A DNA stretch of 64,000 nucleotides from Embiotoca jacksoni (GCA_022577435.1 JAKOON010000009.1:712001-776000), one strand, 5' to 3'. Numbered from the stretch's first letter, positions 31,071 to 47,279 are shown. Made by a program: numbers and translations. Notes: generated from the letters alone by a model not told the origin.

Positions 31071-32344
31071 TGTCTGAAATATGAAGAAAAAAAGTCATAC
31101 TATAGCATGTCTGAAATATGAAAAAAAGTCATACTATAGCATGTCTGAAATATGAAGAAAAAAAAGTCATACTATAGTATGTCTGAAATATGAAGAAAAA
31201 GTCATACTATAGCATGTCTGAAATATGAAGAAAAAAAAGTCATACTATAGCATGTCTGAAATATGAAAAAAAAAAAGTCATACTATAGCATGTCTGAAAT
31301 ATGAAAAAAAAAAAGTCATACTATAGCATGTCTGAAATATGAAAAAAAGTCATACTATAGCATGTCTGAAATATGAAGAAAAAAAAGTCATACTATAGCA
31401 TGTCTGAAATATGAAAAAAAGTCATACTATAGCATGTCTGAAATATGAAGAAAAAAAAGTCATACTATAGCATGTCTGAAATATGAAAAAAAAAAAGTCA
31501 TACTATAGCATGTCTGAAATATGAAAAAAAAAAAGTCATACTATAGCATGTCTGAAATATGAAAAAAAGTCATACTATAGTATGTCTGAAATATGAAAAA
31601 AAAAAAAAAAGTCATACTATAGTATGTCTGAAATATGAAGAAAAAGTCATACTATAGTATGTCTGAAATATGAAGAAAAAAAAGTCATACTATAGTATGT
31701 CTGAAATATGAAGAAAAAGTCATACTATAGCATGTCTGAAATATGAAAAAAAAAAAAAAGTCATACTATAGTATGTCTGAAATATGAAGAAAAAAAAGTC
31801 ATACTATAGTATGTCTGAAATATGAAGAAAAAAAAGTCATACTATAGTATGTCTGAAATATGAAGAAAAAAAAGTCATACTATAGTATGTCTGAAATATG
31901 AAAAAAAAAAAAAAAGTCATACTATAGTATGTCTGAAATATGAAGAAAAAGTCATACTATAGCATGTCTGAAATATGAAGAAAAAAAAGTCATACTATAG
32001 TATGTCTGAAATATGAAGAAAAAGTCATACTATAGCATGTCTGAAATATGATGAAAAAAAAGTCATACTATAGCATGTCTGAAATATGAAAAAAAAAAAG
32101 TCACACTATAGCATGTCTGAAATATGAAGAAAAAAAAGTCATACTATAGTATGTCTGAAATATGAAGAAAAAAAAGTCATACTATAGCATGTCTGAAATA
32201 TGAAGAAAAAAAAGTCATACTATAGCATGTCTGAAATATGAAGAAAAAGTCATACTATAGTATGTCTGAAATATGAAAAAAAAAGTCATACTATAGCATG
32301 TCTGATATATGAAAGAAAGTCATACTATAGTATGTCTGAAATAT

Positions 32345-35300
32345 GAAAAAAAAAAATAAGTCATACTATAGTATGTCTGAAATATGAAGAAAAAGTCATA
32401 CTATAGCATGTCTGAAATATGAAAAAAAAAATGTCATACTATAGCATGTCTGAAATATGAAGAAAAAGTCATACTATAGCATGTCTGAAATATGAAGAAA
32501 AAAAAGTCATACTATAGCATGTCTGAAATATGAAAAAAAAAAGTCATACTATAGTATGTCTGAAATATGAAAAAAAAAGTCATACTATAGCATGTCTGAT
32601 ATATGAAAAAAGGTCATACTATAGCATGTCTGAAATATGAAAAAAGTCATACTATAGCATGTCTGAAATATGAAAAAAAGTCATACTATAGTATGTCTGA
32701 AATATGAAGAAAAAAAAGTCATACTATAGCATGTCTGAAATATGAAAAAAAGTCATACTATAGTATGTCTGAAATATGAAAAAAAAAAAAAAGTCATACT
32801 ATAACATGTCTGAAATATGAAGAAAAAAAAGTCATACTATAACATGTCTGAAATATGAAAAAAAGTCATACTATAGTATGTCTGAAATATGAAGAAAAAG
32901 TCATACTATAGCATGTCTGAAATATGAAGAAAAAGTCATACTATAGCATGTCTGAAATATGAAAAAAAAAAAAAGTCATACTATAGCATGTCTGAAATAT
33001 GAAAAAAAGTCATACTATAGTATGTCTGAAATATGAAAAAAAGTCATACTATAGTATGTCTGAAATATGAAGAAAAAGTCATACTATAGCATGTCTGAAA
33101 TATGAAAAAAAGTCATACTATAGTATGTCTGAAATATGAAAAAAAAAAAAAAGTCATACTATAGCATGTCTGAAATATGAAAAAAAGTCATACTATAGTA
33201 TGTCTGAAATATGAAAAAAAAAAAAAAAGTCATACTATAGTATGTCTGAAATATGAAGAAAAAGTCATACTATAGCATGTCTGAAATATGAAGAAAAAAA
33301 AGTCATACTATAGTATGTCTGAAATATGAAGAAAAAGTCATACTATAGCATGTCTGAAATATGAAGAAAAAAAAGTCATACTATAGCATGTCTGAAATAT
33401 GAAAAAAAAAGTCACACTATAGCATGTCTGAAATATGAAGAAAAAAAAGTCATACTATAGTATGTCTGAAATATGAAGAAAAAAAAGTCATACTATAGCA
33501 TGTCTGAAATATGAAGAAAAAAAAGTCATACTATAGCATGTCTGAAATATGAAGAAAAAGTCATACTATAGCATGTCTGAAATATGAAAAAAAAAGTCAT
33601 ACTATAGCATGTCTGATATATGAAAAAAGGTCATACTATAGCATGTCTGAAATATGAAAAAAGTCATACTATAGCATGTCTGAAATATGAAGAAAAAGTC
33701 ATACTATAGCATGTCTGAAATATGAAGAAAAAAAAGTCATACTATAACATGTCTGAAATATGAAAAAAAAAAGTCACACTATAGCATGTCTGAAATATGA
33801 AAAAAAAAAGTCATACTATAGCATGTCTGATATATGAAGAAAAAAAAAGTCATACTATAGCATGTCTGAAATATGCAGAAAAAGTCATACTATAGCATGT
33901 CTGAAATATAAAGAAAAAGTCATACTATAGCATGTCTGAAATATGAAAAAAAAAAAAGTCATACTATAGCATGTCTGAAATATGAAAAAAAGTCATACTA
34001 TAGTATGTCTGAAATATGAAAAAAAAAAATAAGTCATACTATAGTATGTCTGAAATATGAAGAAAAAGTCATACTATAGCATGTCTGAAATATGAAAAAA
34101 AAAATGTCATACTATAGCATGTCTGAAATATGAAGAAAAAGTCATACTATAGCATGTCTGAAATATGAAGAAAAAAAAGTCATACTATAGCATGTCTGAA
34201 ATATGAAAAAAAAAAGTCATACTATAGTATGTCTGAAATATGAAAAAAAAAGTCATACTATAGCATGTCTGATATATGAAAAAAGGTCATACTATAGCAT
34301 GTCTGAAATATGAAAAAAGTCATACTATAGCATGTCTGAAATATGAAAAAAAGTCATACTATAGTATGTCTGAAATATGAAGAAAAAAAAGTCATACTAT
34401 AGCATGTCTGAAATATGAAAAAAAGTCATACTATAGTATGTCTGAAATATGAAAAAAAAAAAAAAGTCATACTATAACATGTCTGAAATATGAAGAAAAA
34501 AAAGTCATACTATAACATGTCTGAAATATGAAAAAAAGTCATACTATAGTATGTCTGAAATATGAAGAAAAAGTCATACTATAGCATGTCTGAAATATGA
34601 AGAAAAAGTCATACTATAGCATGTCTGAAATATGAAAAAAAAAAAAAGTCATACTATAGCATGTCTGAAATATGAAAAAAAGTCATACTATAGTATGTCT
34701 GAAATATGAAAAAAAGTCATACTATAGTATGTCTGAAATATGAAGAAAAAGTCATACTATAGCATGTCTGAAATATGAAAAAAAGTCATACTATAGTATG
34801 TCTGAAATATGAAAAAAAAAAAAAAGTCATACTATAGCATGTCTGAAATATGAAAAAAAGTCATACTATAGTATGTCTGAAATATGAAAAAAAAAAAAAA
34901 GTCATACTATAGTATGTCTGAAATATGAAGAAAAAGTCATACTATAGCATGTCTGAAATATGAAGAAAAAAAAGTCATACTATAGTATGTCTGAAATATG
35001 AAGAAAAAGTCATACTATAGCATGTCTGAAATATGAAGAAAAAAAAGTCATACTATAGCATGTCTGAAATATGAAAAAAAAAGTCACACTATAGCATGTC
35101 TGAAATATGAAGAAAAAAAAGTCATACTATAGTATGTCTGAAATATGAAGAAAAAAAAGTCATACTATAGCATGTCTGAAATATGAAGAAAAAAAAGTCA
35201 TACTATAGCATGTCTGAAATATGAAGAAAAAGTCATACTATAGCATGTCTGAAATATGAAAAAAAAAGTCATACTATAGCATGTCTGATATATGAAAAAA

Positions 35301-35520
35301 GGTCATACTATAGCATGTCTGAAATATGAAAAAAGTCATACTATAGCATGTCTGAAATATGAAGAAAAAGTCATACTATAGCATGTCTGAAATATGAAGA
35401 AAAAAAAGTCATACTATAACATGTCTGAAATATGAAAAAAAAAAGTCACACTATAGCATGTCTGAAATATGAAAAAAAAAAGTCATACTATAGCATGTCT
35501 GATATATGAAAAAAAGTCAT
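32345..35520 (+). repeat. 1673-bp higher-order unit, two copies
   Basis: Rare variants TAAGTCAT (32357/34030), ATGTCAT (32431/34104) and AGGTCAT (32611/34284) are all exactly 1673 apart. A second AGGTCAT pair (33628/35300) is 1672 apart. Confidence 0.88.
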
Positions 35521-38274
35521 ACTATAGCATGTCTGAAATATGAAAAAAAGTCATACTATAGCATGTCTGAAATATGAAGAAAAAAAAGTCATACTATAGC
35601 ATGTCTGAAATATGAAAAAAAAAAGTCATACTATAGCATGTCTGAAATATGAAGAAAAAAAAGTCACACTATATCATGTCTGAAATATGAAGAAAAAAAA
35701 GTTATACTATAGCATGTCTGATATATGAAAAAAAAAAAGTCATACTATAGCATGTCTGATATATGAAAAAAAGTCATACTATAGCATGTCTGAAATATGA
35801 AAAAAAGTCATACTATAGCATGTCTGAAATATGAAGAAAAAGTCATACTATAGTATGTCTGAAATATGAAAAAAAAAAAAGTCATACTATAGTATGTCTG
35901 AAATATGAAGAAAAAGTCATACTATAGTATGTCTGAAATATGAAGAAAAAAAAGTCATATTATAGCATGTCTGAAATATGAAGAAAAAAAAGTCATGCTA
36001 TAGCATGTCTGAAATATGAAAAAAAAAAGTCACACTATAGCATGTCTGAAATATGAAAAAAAAAAGTCATACTATAGCATGTCTGATATATGAAAAAAAG
36101 TCATACTATAGCATGTCTGAAATATGAAAAAAGTCATACTATAGCATGTCTGAAATATGAAAAAAAAAAGTCACACTATAGCATGTCTGAAATATGAAGA
36201 AAAAAAAGTCATACTATAGCATGTCTGAAATATGAAAAAAAAAAAAGTCATACTATAGCATGTCTGATATATGAAAAAAAGTCATACTATAGCATGTCTG
36301 AAATATGAAGAAAAAAAAGTCATACTATAGCATGTCTGAAATATGAAGAAAAAAAAGTCATACTATAGTATGTCTGAAATATGAAGAAAAAGTCATACTA
36401 TAGCATGTCTGAAATATGAAGAAAAAAAAGTCATACTATAGCATGTCTGAAATATGAAAAAAAAAAGTCACACTATAGCATGTCTGAAATATGAAGAAAA
36501 AAAAGTCATACTATAGTATGTCTGAAATATGAAGAAAAAAAAGTCATACTATAGCATGTCTGAAATATGAAGAAAAAAAAGTCATACTATAGCATGTCTG
36601 AAATATGAAGAAAAAGTCATACTATAGTATGTCTGAAATATGAAAAAAAAAAGTCATACTATAGCATGTCTGAAATATGAAAAAAAAAGTCATACTATAG
36701 CATGTCTGATATATGAAAAAAAGTCATACTATAGCATGTCTGAAATATGAAAAAAAGTCATACTATAGCATGTCTGAAATATGAAGAAAAAAAAGTCATA
36801 CTATAGCATGTCTGAAATATGAAGAAAAAAAAGTCATACTATAGTATGTCTGAAATATGAAAAAAAAAAAAAAGTCATACTATAGTATGTCTGAAATATG
36901 AAGAAAAAGTCATACTATAGTATGTCTGAAATATGAAGAAAAAAAAGTCATACTATAGTATGTCTGAAATATGAAGAAAAAGTCATACTATAGCATGTCT
37001 GAAATATGAAGAAAAAAAAGTCATACTATAGTATGTCTGAAATATGAAGAAAAAGTCATACTATAGTATGTCTGAAATATGAAAAAAAGTCATACTATAG
37101 CATGTCTGAAATATGAAAAAAAAAAAAAGTCATACTATAGTATGTCTGAAATATGAAGAAAAAGTCATACTATAGTATGTCTGAAATATGAAGAAAAAAA
37201 AGTCATACTATAGCATGTCTGAAATATGAAAAAAAAAAGTCACACTATAGCATGTCTGAAATATGAAGAAAAAAAAGTCATACTATAGCATGTCTGAAAT
37301 ATGAAAAAAAGTCATACTATAGCATGTCTGAAATATGAAGAAAAAAAAGTCATACTATAGTATGTCTGAAATATGAAGAAAAAGTCATACTATAGTATGT
37401 CTGAAATATGAAGAAAAAGTCATACTATAGCATGTCTGAAATATGAAAAAAAAAAAAAGTCATACTATAGCATGTCTGAAATATGAAGAAAAAGTCATAC
37501 TATAGCATGTCTGAAATATGAAAAAAAAAAAAAGTCATACTATAGCATGTCTGATATATGAAGAAAAAAAGTCATACTATAGCATGTCTGAAATATGAAA
37601 AAAAAAAAAAGTCATACTATAGTATGTCTGAAATATGAAGAAAAAGTCATACTATAGTATGTCTGAAATATGAAGAAAAAAAAGTCACACTATAGCATGT
37701 CTGAAATATGAAAAAAAGTCATACTATAGCATGTCTGAAATATGAAAAAAAAAAGTCACACTATAGCATGTCTGAAATATGAAAAAAAGTCATACTATAG
37801 CATGTCTGAAATATGAAGAAAAAAAAGTCATACTATAGTATGTCTGAAATATGAAGAAAAAGTCATACTATAGCATGTCTGAAATATGAAGAAAAAAGGT
37901 CATACTATAGCATGTCTGAAATATGAAAAAAAAAAAAAAAGTCATACTATAGCATGTCTGAAATATGAAAAAAAAAAGTCACACTATAGCATGTCTGAAA
38001 TATGAAAAAAAGTCATACTATAGCATGTCTGAAATATGAAAAAAAAGTCATACTATAGCATGTCTGAAATATGAAAAAAAGTCATAGTATAGCATGTCTG
38101 AAATATGAAAAAAAAAAGTCACACTATAGCATGTCTGAAATATGAAGAAAAAGTCATACTATAGCATGTCTGAAATATGAAGAAAAGTCATACTATAGCA
38201 TGTCTGAAATATGAAAAAAAAAAGTCACACTATAGCATGTCTGAAATATGAAGAAAAAGTCATACTATAGCATG

Positions 38275-39720
38275 TCTGAAACATGAAGAAAAAGTCATAC
38301 TATAGCATGTCTGAAACATGAAGAAAAAGTCATACTATAGCATGTCTGAAATATGAAGAAAAAGTCATACTATAGCATGTCTGAAACATGAAGAAAAAGT
38401 CATACTATAGCATGTCTGAAATATGAAGAAAAAGTCATACTATAGCATGTCTGAAATATGAAGAAAATGTCATACTATAGCATGTCTGAAACATGAAGAA
38501 AAAGTCATACTATAGCATGTCTGAAATATGAAGAAAAAGTCAGACTATAGCATGTCTGAAATATGAAAAAAAAAAGTCATACTATAGCATGTCTGAAATA
38601 TGAAAAAAAGTCATACTATAGCATGTCTGAAATATGAAAAAAAGTCATACTATAGCATGTCTGAAATATGAAAAAAAGTCATACTATAGCATGTCTGAAA
38701 TATGAAAAAAAAAAGTCACACTATAGCATGTCTGAAATATGAAGAAAAAGTCATACTATAGCATGTCTGAAATATGAAGAAAAGTCATACTATAGCATGT
38801 CTGAAATATGAAAAAAAAAAGTCACACTATAGCATGTCTGAAATATGAAAAAAAAAAGTCACACTATAGCATGTCTGAAATATGAAAAAAAAGTCATACT
38901 ATAGCATGTCTGAAATATGAAAAAAAGTCATACTATAGTATGTCTGAAATATGAAAAAAAGTCATACTATAGCATGTCTGAAATATGAAAAAAAAAAGTC
39001 ACACTATAGCATGTCTGAAATATGAAGAAAAAGTCATACTATAGCATGTCTGAAATATGAAGAAAAAGTCATACTATAGCATGTCTGAAATATGAAAAAA
39101 AAAAGTCACACTATAGCATGTCTGAAATATGAAGAAAAAGTCATACTATAGCATGTCTGAAACATGAAGAAAAAGTCATACTATAGCATGTCTGAAACAT
39201 GAAGAAAAAGTCATACTATAGCATGTCTGAAATATGAAGAAAAAGTCAGACTATAGCATGTCTGAAATATGAAAAAAAAAGTCATACTATAGCATGTCTG
39301 AAATATGAAAAAAAGTCATACTATAGCATGTCTGAAATATGAAAAAAAAAAGTCACACTATAGCATGTCTGAAATATGAAGAAAAAGTCATACTATAGCA
39401 TGTCTGAAACATGAAGAAAAAGTCATACTATAGCATGTCTGAAACATGAAGAAAAAGTCATACTATAGCATGTCTGAAATATGAAGAAAAGTCAGACTAT
39501 AGCATGTCTGAAATATGAAGAAAAAGTCATACTATAGCATGTCTGAAATATGAAGAAAAAGTCATACTATAGCATGTCTGAAATATGAAAAAAAAAAGTC
39601 ACACTATAGCATGTCTGAAATATGAAGAAAAAGTCATACTATAGCATGTCTGAAACATGAAGAAAAAGTCATACTATAGCATGTCTGAAACATGAAGAAA
39701 AAGTCATACTATAGCATGTC
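38275..39720 (+). repeat. Local cluster of the AACATGAAG monomer variant
   Basis: The AACATG variant is frequent here and again at 41270-41480 but near absent elsewhere, which marks local homogenisation. Confidence 0.75.
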
Positions 39721-42700
39721 TGAAATATGAAAAAAAAAAGTCACACTATAGCATGTCTGAAATATGAAGAAAAAGTCATACTATAGCATGTCTGAAATAT
39801 GAAGAAAAGTCAGACTATAGCATGTCTGAAATATGAAGAAAAAAAAGTCATACTATAGTATGTCTGAAATATGAAAAAAAGTCATACTATAGCATGTCTG
39901 AAATATGAAAAAAAGTCATACTATAGCATGTCTGAAATATGAAGAAAAAGTCATACTATAGCATGTCTGAAATATGAAAAAAAAAAGTCACACTATAGCA
40001 TGTCTGAAATATGAAGAAAAAGTCATACTATAGCATGTCTGAAATATGAAGAAAAGTCAGACTATAGCATGTCTGAAATATGAAGAAAAAAAAGTCATAC
40101 TATAGTATGTCTGAAATATGAAAAAAAGTCATACTATAGCATGTCTGAAATATGAAAAAAAGTCATACTATAGCATGTCTGAAATATGAAGAAAAAAAAG
40201 TCATACTATAGTATGTCTGAAATATGAAGAAAAAGTCATACTATAGCATGTCTGAAATATGAAAAAAAAAAGTCATACTATAGCATGTCTGAAATATGAA
40301 GAAAAAAAAGTCATACTATAGTATGTCTGAAATATGAAGAAAAAAAAGTCATACTATAGTATGTCTGAAATATGAAGAAAAAGTCATACTATAGCATGTC
40401 TGAAATATGAAAAAAAAAAGTCATACTATAGCATGTCTGAAATATGAAGAAAAAAAAGTCATACTATAGTATGTCTGAAATATGAAGAAAAAAAAGTCAT
40501 ACTATAGTATGTCTGAAATATGAAGAAAAAGTCATACTATAGTATGTCTGAAATATGAAAAAAAAAAAGTCATACTATAGCATGTCTGAAATATGAAAAA
40601 AAAAAGTCACACTATAGCATGTCTGAAATATGAAGAAAAAAAAGTCATACTATAGCATGTCTGAAATATGAAAAAAAAAAAGTCATACTATAGCATGTCT
40701 GATATATGAAAAAAAGTCATACTATAGCATGTCTGAAATATGAAGAAAAAAAAGTCATACTATAGTATGTCTGAAATATGAAGAAAAAGTCATACTATAG
40801 CATGTCTGAAATATGAAAAAAAGTCATACTATAGCATGTCTGAAATATGAAAAAAAAAAGTCATACTATAGCATGTCTGAAATATGAAAAAAAGTCATAC
40901 TAAAGCATGTCTGAAATATGAAAAAAAAGTCATACTATAGCATGTCTGAAATATGAAAAAAAGTCATACTATAGCATGTCTGAAATATGAAAAAAAAATG
41001 TCACACTATAGCATGTCTGAAATATGAAGAAAAAGTCATGCTATAGCATGTCTGAAATATGAAGAAAAGTCATACTATAGCATGTCTGAAATATGAAGAA
41101 AAAGTCATGCTATAGCATGTCTGAAATATGAAGAAAAGTCATACTATAGCATGTCTGAAATATGAAAAAAAAAAGTCACACTATAGCATGTCTGAAATAT
41201 GAAGAAAAAGTCATACTATAGCATGTCTGAAATATGAAGAAAAAGTCATACTATAGCATGTCTGAAACATGAAGAAAAAGTCATACTATAGCATGTCTGA
41301 AATATGAAGAAAAAGTCATACTATAGCATGTCTGAAACATGAAGAAAAAGTCATACTATAGCATGTCTGAAATATGAAGAAAAAGTCATACTATAGCATG
41401 TCCGAAATATGAAGAAAAAGTCATACTATAGCATGTCTGAAACATGAAGAAAAAGTCATACTATAGCATGTCTGAAACATGAAGAAAAAGTCATACTATA
41501 GCATGTCTGAAATATGAAGAAAAAGTCATACTACAGCATGTCTGAAATATGAAGAAAAAGTCATACTATAGCATGTCTGAAATATGAAGAAAAAAAAGTC
41601 ATACTATAGTATGTCTGAAATATGAAAAAAAGTCATACTATAGCATGTCTGAAATATGAAAAAAAGTCATACTATAGCATGTCTGAAATATGAAGAAAAA
41701 AAAGTCATACTATAGTATGTCTGAAATATGAAGAAAAAAAAGTCATACTATAGCATGTCTGAAATATGAAGAAAAAAAAGTCATACTATAGTATGTCTGA
41801 AATATGAAGAAAAAGTCATACTATAGCATGTCTGAAATATGAAAAAAAAAAGTCATACTATAGCATGTCTGAAATATGAAAAAAAAGTCATACTATAGCA
41901 TGTCTGAAATATGAAAAAAAAAAGTCATACTATAGCATGTCTGAAATATGAAGAAAAGTCATACTATAGCATGTCTGAAATATGAAAAAAAATAAGTCAT
42001 ACTATAGCATGTCTGAAATATGAAAAAAAGTCATACTATAGCATGTCTGAAATATGAAAAAAAAGTCATACTATAGCATGTCTGAAATATGAAAAAAAAA
42101 AGTCATACTATAGCATGTCTGAAATATGAAGAAAAAAAAGTCATACTATAGCATGTCTGAAATATAAAAAAAAGTCATACTATAGCATGTCTGAAATATG
42201 AAAAAAAAAAAAAGTCATACTATAGCATGTCTGAAATATAAAAAAAAGTCATACTATAGCATGTCTGAAATATGAAAAAAAGTCATACTATAGCATGTCT
42301 GAAATATGAAAAAAAAGTCATACTATAGCATGTCTGAAATATGAAAAAAAAAAAAGTCATACTATAGCATGTCTGAAATATGAAAAAAAAAAAGTCATAC
42401 TATAGCATGTCTGAAATATGAAAAAAAAAAGTCATACTATAGCATGTCTGAAATATAAAAAAAAGTCATACTATAGCATGTCTGAAATATAAAAAATAAG
42501 TCATACTATAGCATGTCTGAAATATGAAAAAAAGTCATACTATAGCATGTCTGAAATATGAAAAAAAAGTCATACTATAGCATGTCTGAAATATGAAAAA
42601 AAAAAAGTCATACTATAGCATGTCTGAAATATAAAAAAAAGTCATACTATAGCATGTCTGAAATATGAAAAAAAGTCATACTATAGCATGTCTGATATAT

Positions 42701-43559
42701 GAAAAAAAGTCATACTATAGCATGTCTGAAATATGAAAAAAAGTCATACTATAGCATGTCTGAAATATGAAGAAAAAAAAGTCATACTATAGCATGTCTG
42801 AAATATGAAGAAAAAAAAGTCATACTATAGCATGTCTGAAATATGAAAAAAAAAAGTCATACTATAGCATGCCTGAAATATGAAAAAAAGTCATACTATA
42901 GCATGTCTGAAATATGAAAAAAAAGTCATACTATAGCATGTCTGAAATATGAAGAAAAAGTCATACTATAGCATGTCTGAAATATGAAAAAAAAAAGTCA
43001 TACTATAGCATGCCTGAAATATGAAAAAAAGTCATACTATAGCATGTCTGAAATATGAAAAAAAAGTCATACTATAGCATGTCTGAAATATGAAAAAAAG
43101 TCATACTATAGCATGTCTGAAATATGAAAAAAAAAAGTCACACTATAGCATGTCTGAAATATGAAGAAAAAGTCATACTATAGCATGTCTGAAATATGAA
43201 GAAAAAGTCACACTATAGCATGTCTGAAATATGAAAAAAAGTCAGACTATAGCATGTCTGAAATATGAAGAAAAAAAAGTCATACTATAGTATGTCTGAA
43301 ATATGAAGAAAAAAAAGTCATACTATAGTATGTCTGAAATATGAAAAAAAGTCAGACTATAGCATGTCTGAAATATGAAGAAAAAAAAGTCATACTATAG
43401 TATGTCTGAAATATGAAGAAAAAGTCATACTATAGCATGTCTGAAATATGAAGAAAAGTCAGACTATAGCATGTCTGAAATATGAAGAAAAAAAAGTCAT
43501 ACTATAGTATGTCTGAAATATGAAAAAAAGTCATACTATAGCATGTCTGAAATATTAAA

Positions 43560-46320
43560 AAAAAAAGTCATACTATAGCATGTCTGATATATGAAAAAAA
43601 GTCATACTATAGCATGTCTGATATATGAAAAAAAGTCATACTATAGCATGTCTGAAATATAAAGAAAAAAAAGTCATACTATAGTATGTCTGAAATATGA
43701 AGAAAAAAAAGTCATACTATAGTATGTCTGAAATATAAAGAAAAAAAAGTCATACTATAGTATGTCTGAAATATGAAGAAAAAAAAGTCATACTATAGTA
43801 TGTCTGAAATATGAAGAAAAAAAAGTCATACTATAGTATGTCTGAAATATGAAGAAAAAGTCAGACTATAGCATGTCTGAAATATGAAGAAAAAAAAGTC
43901 ATACTATAGCATGTCTGAAATATGAAGAAAAAAAAGTCATACTATAGTATGTCTGAAATATGAAGAAAAAGTCATACTATAGCATGTCTGAAATATGAAA
44001 AAAAAAAGTCATACTATAGCATGTCTGAAATATGAAAAAAAGTCATACTATAGCATGTCTGAAATATGAAAAAAAAGTCATACTATAGCATGTCTGAAAT
44101 ATGAAAAAAAAAAGTCATACTATAGCATGTCTGAAATATGAAAAAAAAAAGTCATACTATAGTATGTCTGAAATATGAAAAAAAGTCATACTATAGCATG
44201 TCTGAAATATGAAAAAAAAGTCATACTATAGCATGTCTGAAATATGAAAAAAAGTCATACTATAGCATGTCTGAAATATGAAAAAAAGTCATACTATAGT
44301 ATGTCTGAAATATGAAGAAAAAAAAGTCATACTATAGCATGTCTGAAATATGAAAAAAAAAGTCACACTATAGCATGTCTGAAATATGAAGAAAAAAAAG
44401 TCATACTATAGCATGTCTGATATATGAAAAAAAGTCATACTATAGCATGTCTGATATATGAAAAAAAGTCATACTATAGCATGTCTGAAATATGAAAAAA
44501 AGTCATACTATAGCATGTCTGAAATATGAAGAAAAAAAAGTCATACTATAGCATGTCTGAAATATGAAGAAAAAAAAGTCATACTATAGTATGTCTGAAA
44601 TATGAAGAAAAAGTCATACTATAGCATGTCTGAAATATGAAAAAAAAAAGTCATACTATAGCATGTCTGAAATATGAAAAAAAAAAGTCATACTATAGTA
44701 TGTCTGAAATATGAAAAAAAGTCATACTATAGCATGTCTGAAATATGAAAAAAAAGTCATACTATAGCATGTCTGAAATATGAAAAAAAGTCATACTATA
44801 GCATGTCTGAAATATGAAAAAAAGTCATACTATAGTATGTCTGAAATATGAAGAAAAAAAAGTCATACTATAGCATGTCTGAAATATGAAAAAAAAGTCA
44901 CACTATAGCATGTCTGAAATATGAAGAAAAAAAAGTCATACTATAGCATGTCTGAAATATGAAGAAAAAAAAGTCATACTATAGCATGTCTGAAATATGA
45001 AGAAAAAGTCATACTATAGCATGTCTGAAATATGAAAAAAAAAAAGTCATACTATAGTATGTCTGAAATATAAAGAAAAAAAAGTCATACTATAGTATGT
45101 CTGAAATATGAAGAAAAAAAAGTCATACTATAGTATGTCTGAAATATGAAGAAAAAGTCAGACTATAGCATGTCTGAAATATGAAGAAAAAAAAGTCATA
45201 CTATAGCATGTCTGAAATATGAAGAAAAAAAAGTCATACTATAGTATGTCTGAAATATGAAGAAAAAGTCATACTATAGCATGTCTGAAATATGAAAAAA
45301 AAAAGTCATACTATAGCATGTCTGAAATATGAAAAAAAAGTCATACTATAGCATGTCTGAAATATGAAAAAAAAGTCATACTATAGCATGTCTGAAATAT
45401 GAAAAAAAAAAGTCATACTATAGCATGTCTGAAATATGAAAAAAAAAAGTCATACTATAGTATGTCTGAAATATGAAAAAAAGTCATACTATAGCATGTC
45501 TGAAATATGAAAAAAAAGTCATACTATAGCATGTCTGAAATATGAAAAAAAGTCATACTATAGCATGTCTGAAATATGAAAAAAAGTCATACTATAGTAT
45601 GTCTGAAATATGAAGAAAAAAAAGTCATACTATAGCATGTCTGAAATATGAAAAAAAAAGTCACACTATAGCATGTCTGAAATATGAAGAAAAAAAAGTC
45701 ATACTATAGCATGTCTGATATATGAAAAAAAGTCATACTATAGCATGTCTGATATATGAAAAAAAGTCATACTATAGCATGTCTGAAATATGAAAAAAAG
45801 TCATACTATAGCATGTCTGAAATATGAAGAAAAAAAAGTCATACTATAGCATGTCTGAAATATGAAGAAAAAAAAGTCATACTATAGTATGTCTGAAATA
45901 TGAAGAAAAAGTCATACTATAGCATGTCTGAAATATGAAAAAAAAAAGTCATACTATAGCATGTCTGAAATATGAAAAAAAAAAGTCATACTATAGTATG
46001 TCTGAAATATGAAAAAAAGTCATACTATAGCATGTCTGAAATATGAAAAAAAAGTCATACTATAGCATGTCTGAAATATGAAAAAAAGTCATACTATAGC
46101 ATGTCTGAAATATGAAAAAAAGTCATACTATAGTATGTCTGAAATATGAAGAAAAAAAAGTCATACTATAGCATGTCTGAAATATGAAAAAAAAGTCACA
46201 CTATAGCATGTCTGAAATATGAAGAAAAAAAAGTCATACTATAGCATGTCTGAAATATGAAGAAAAAAAAGTCATACTATAGCATGTCTGAAATATGAAG
46301 AAAAAAAAGTCATACTATAG
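43560..46320 (+). repeat. ~1.3-kb higher-order unit, two copies
   Basis: Paired markers: the isolated GTCAG monomer at 43860/45157 (1297) and the start of the double GATATATG monomers at 44419/45718 (1299). Confidence 0.75.
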
Positions 46321-47279
46321 TATGTCTGAAATATGAAAAAAAGTCATACTATAGCATGTCTGAAATATGAAAAAAAAGTCATACTATAGCATGTCTGAAA
46401 TATGAAGAAAAAGTCAGACTATAGTATGTCTGAAATATGAAGAAAAAAAAGTCATACTATAGTATGTCTGAAATATGAAAAAAAGTCATACTATAGCATG
46501 TCTGAAATATGAAAAAAAGTCATACTATAGCATGTCTGAAATATGAAGAAAAAAAAGTCATACTATAGTATGTCTGAAATATGAAAAAAAGTCATACTAT
46601 AGCATGTCTGAAATATGAAAAAAAGTCATACTATAGCATGTCTGAAATATGAAAAAAAAGTCATACTATAGTATGTCTGAAATATGAAAAAAAAGTCAGA
46701 CTATAGTATGTCTGAAATATGAAAAAAAAGTCATACTATAGTATGTCTGAAATATGAAGAAAAAGTCATACTATAGTATGTCTGAAATATGAAAAAAAAG
46801 TCAGACTATAGCATGTCTGAAATATGAAGAAAAAAAAGTCATACTATAGCATGTGTGAAATATGAAAAAAAGTCATATTATAGCATGTCTGAAATATGAA
46901 AAAAAGTCAGACTATAGCATGTCTGAAATATGAAGAAAAAGTCATACTATAGTATGTCTGAAATATGAAAAAAAAGTCAGACTATAGTATGTCTGAAATA
47001 TGAAAAAAAAGTCAGACTATAGCATGTCTGAAATATGAAGAAAAAGTCATACTATAGTATGTCTGAAATATGAAAAAAAAGTCAGACTATAGTATGTCTG
47101 AAATATGAAAAAAAAGTCATACTATAGTATGTCTGAAATATGAAGAAAAAGTCATACTATAGTATGTCTGAAATATGAAAAAAAAGTCAGACTATAGCAT
47201 GTCTGAAATATGAAGAAAAAAAAGTCATACTATAGCATGTCTGAAATATGAAGAAAAAAAAGTCATACTATAGCATGTC

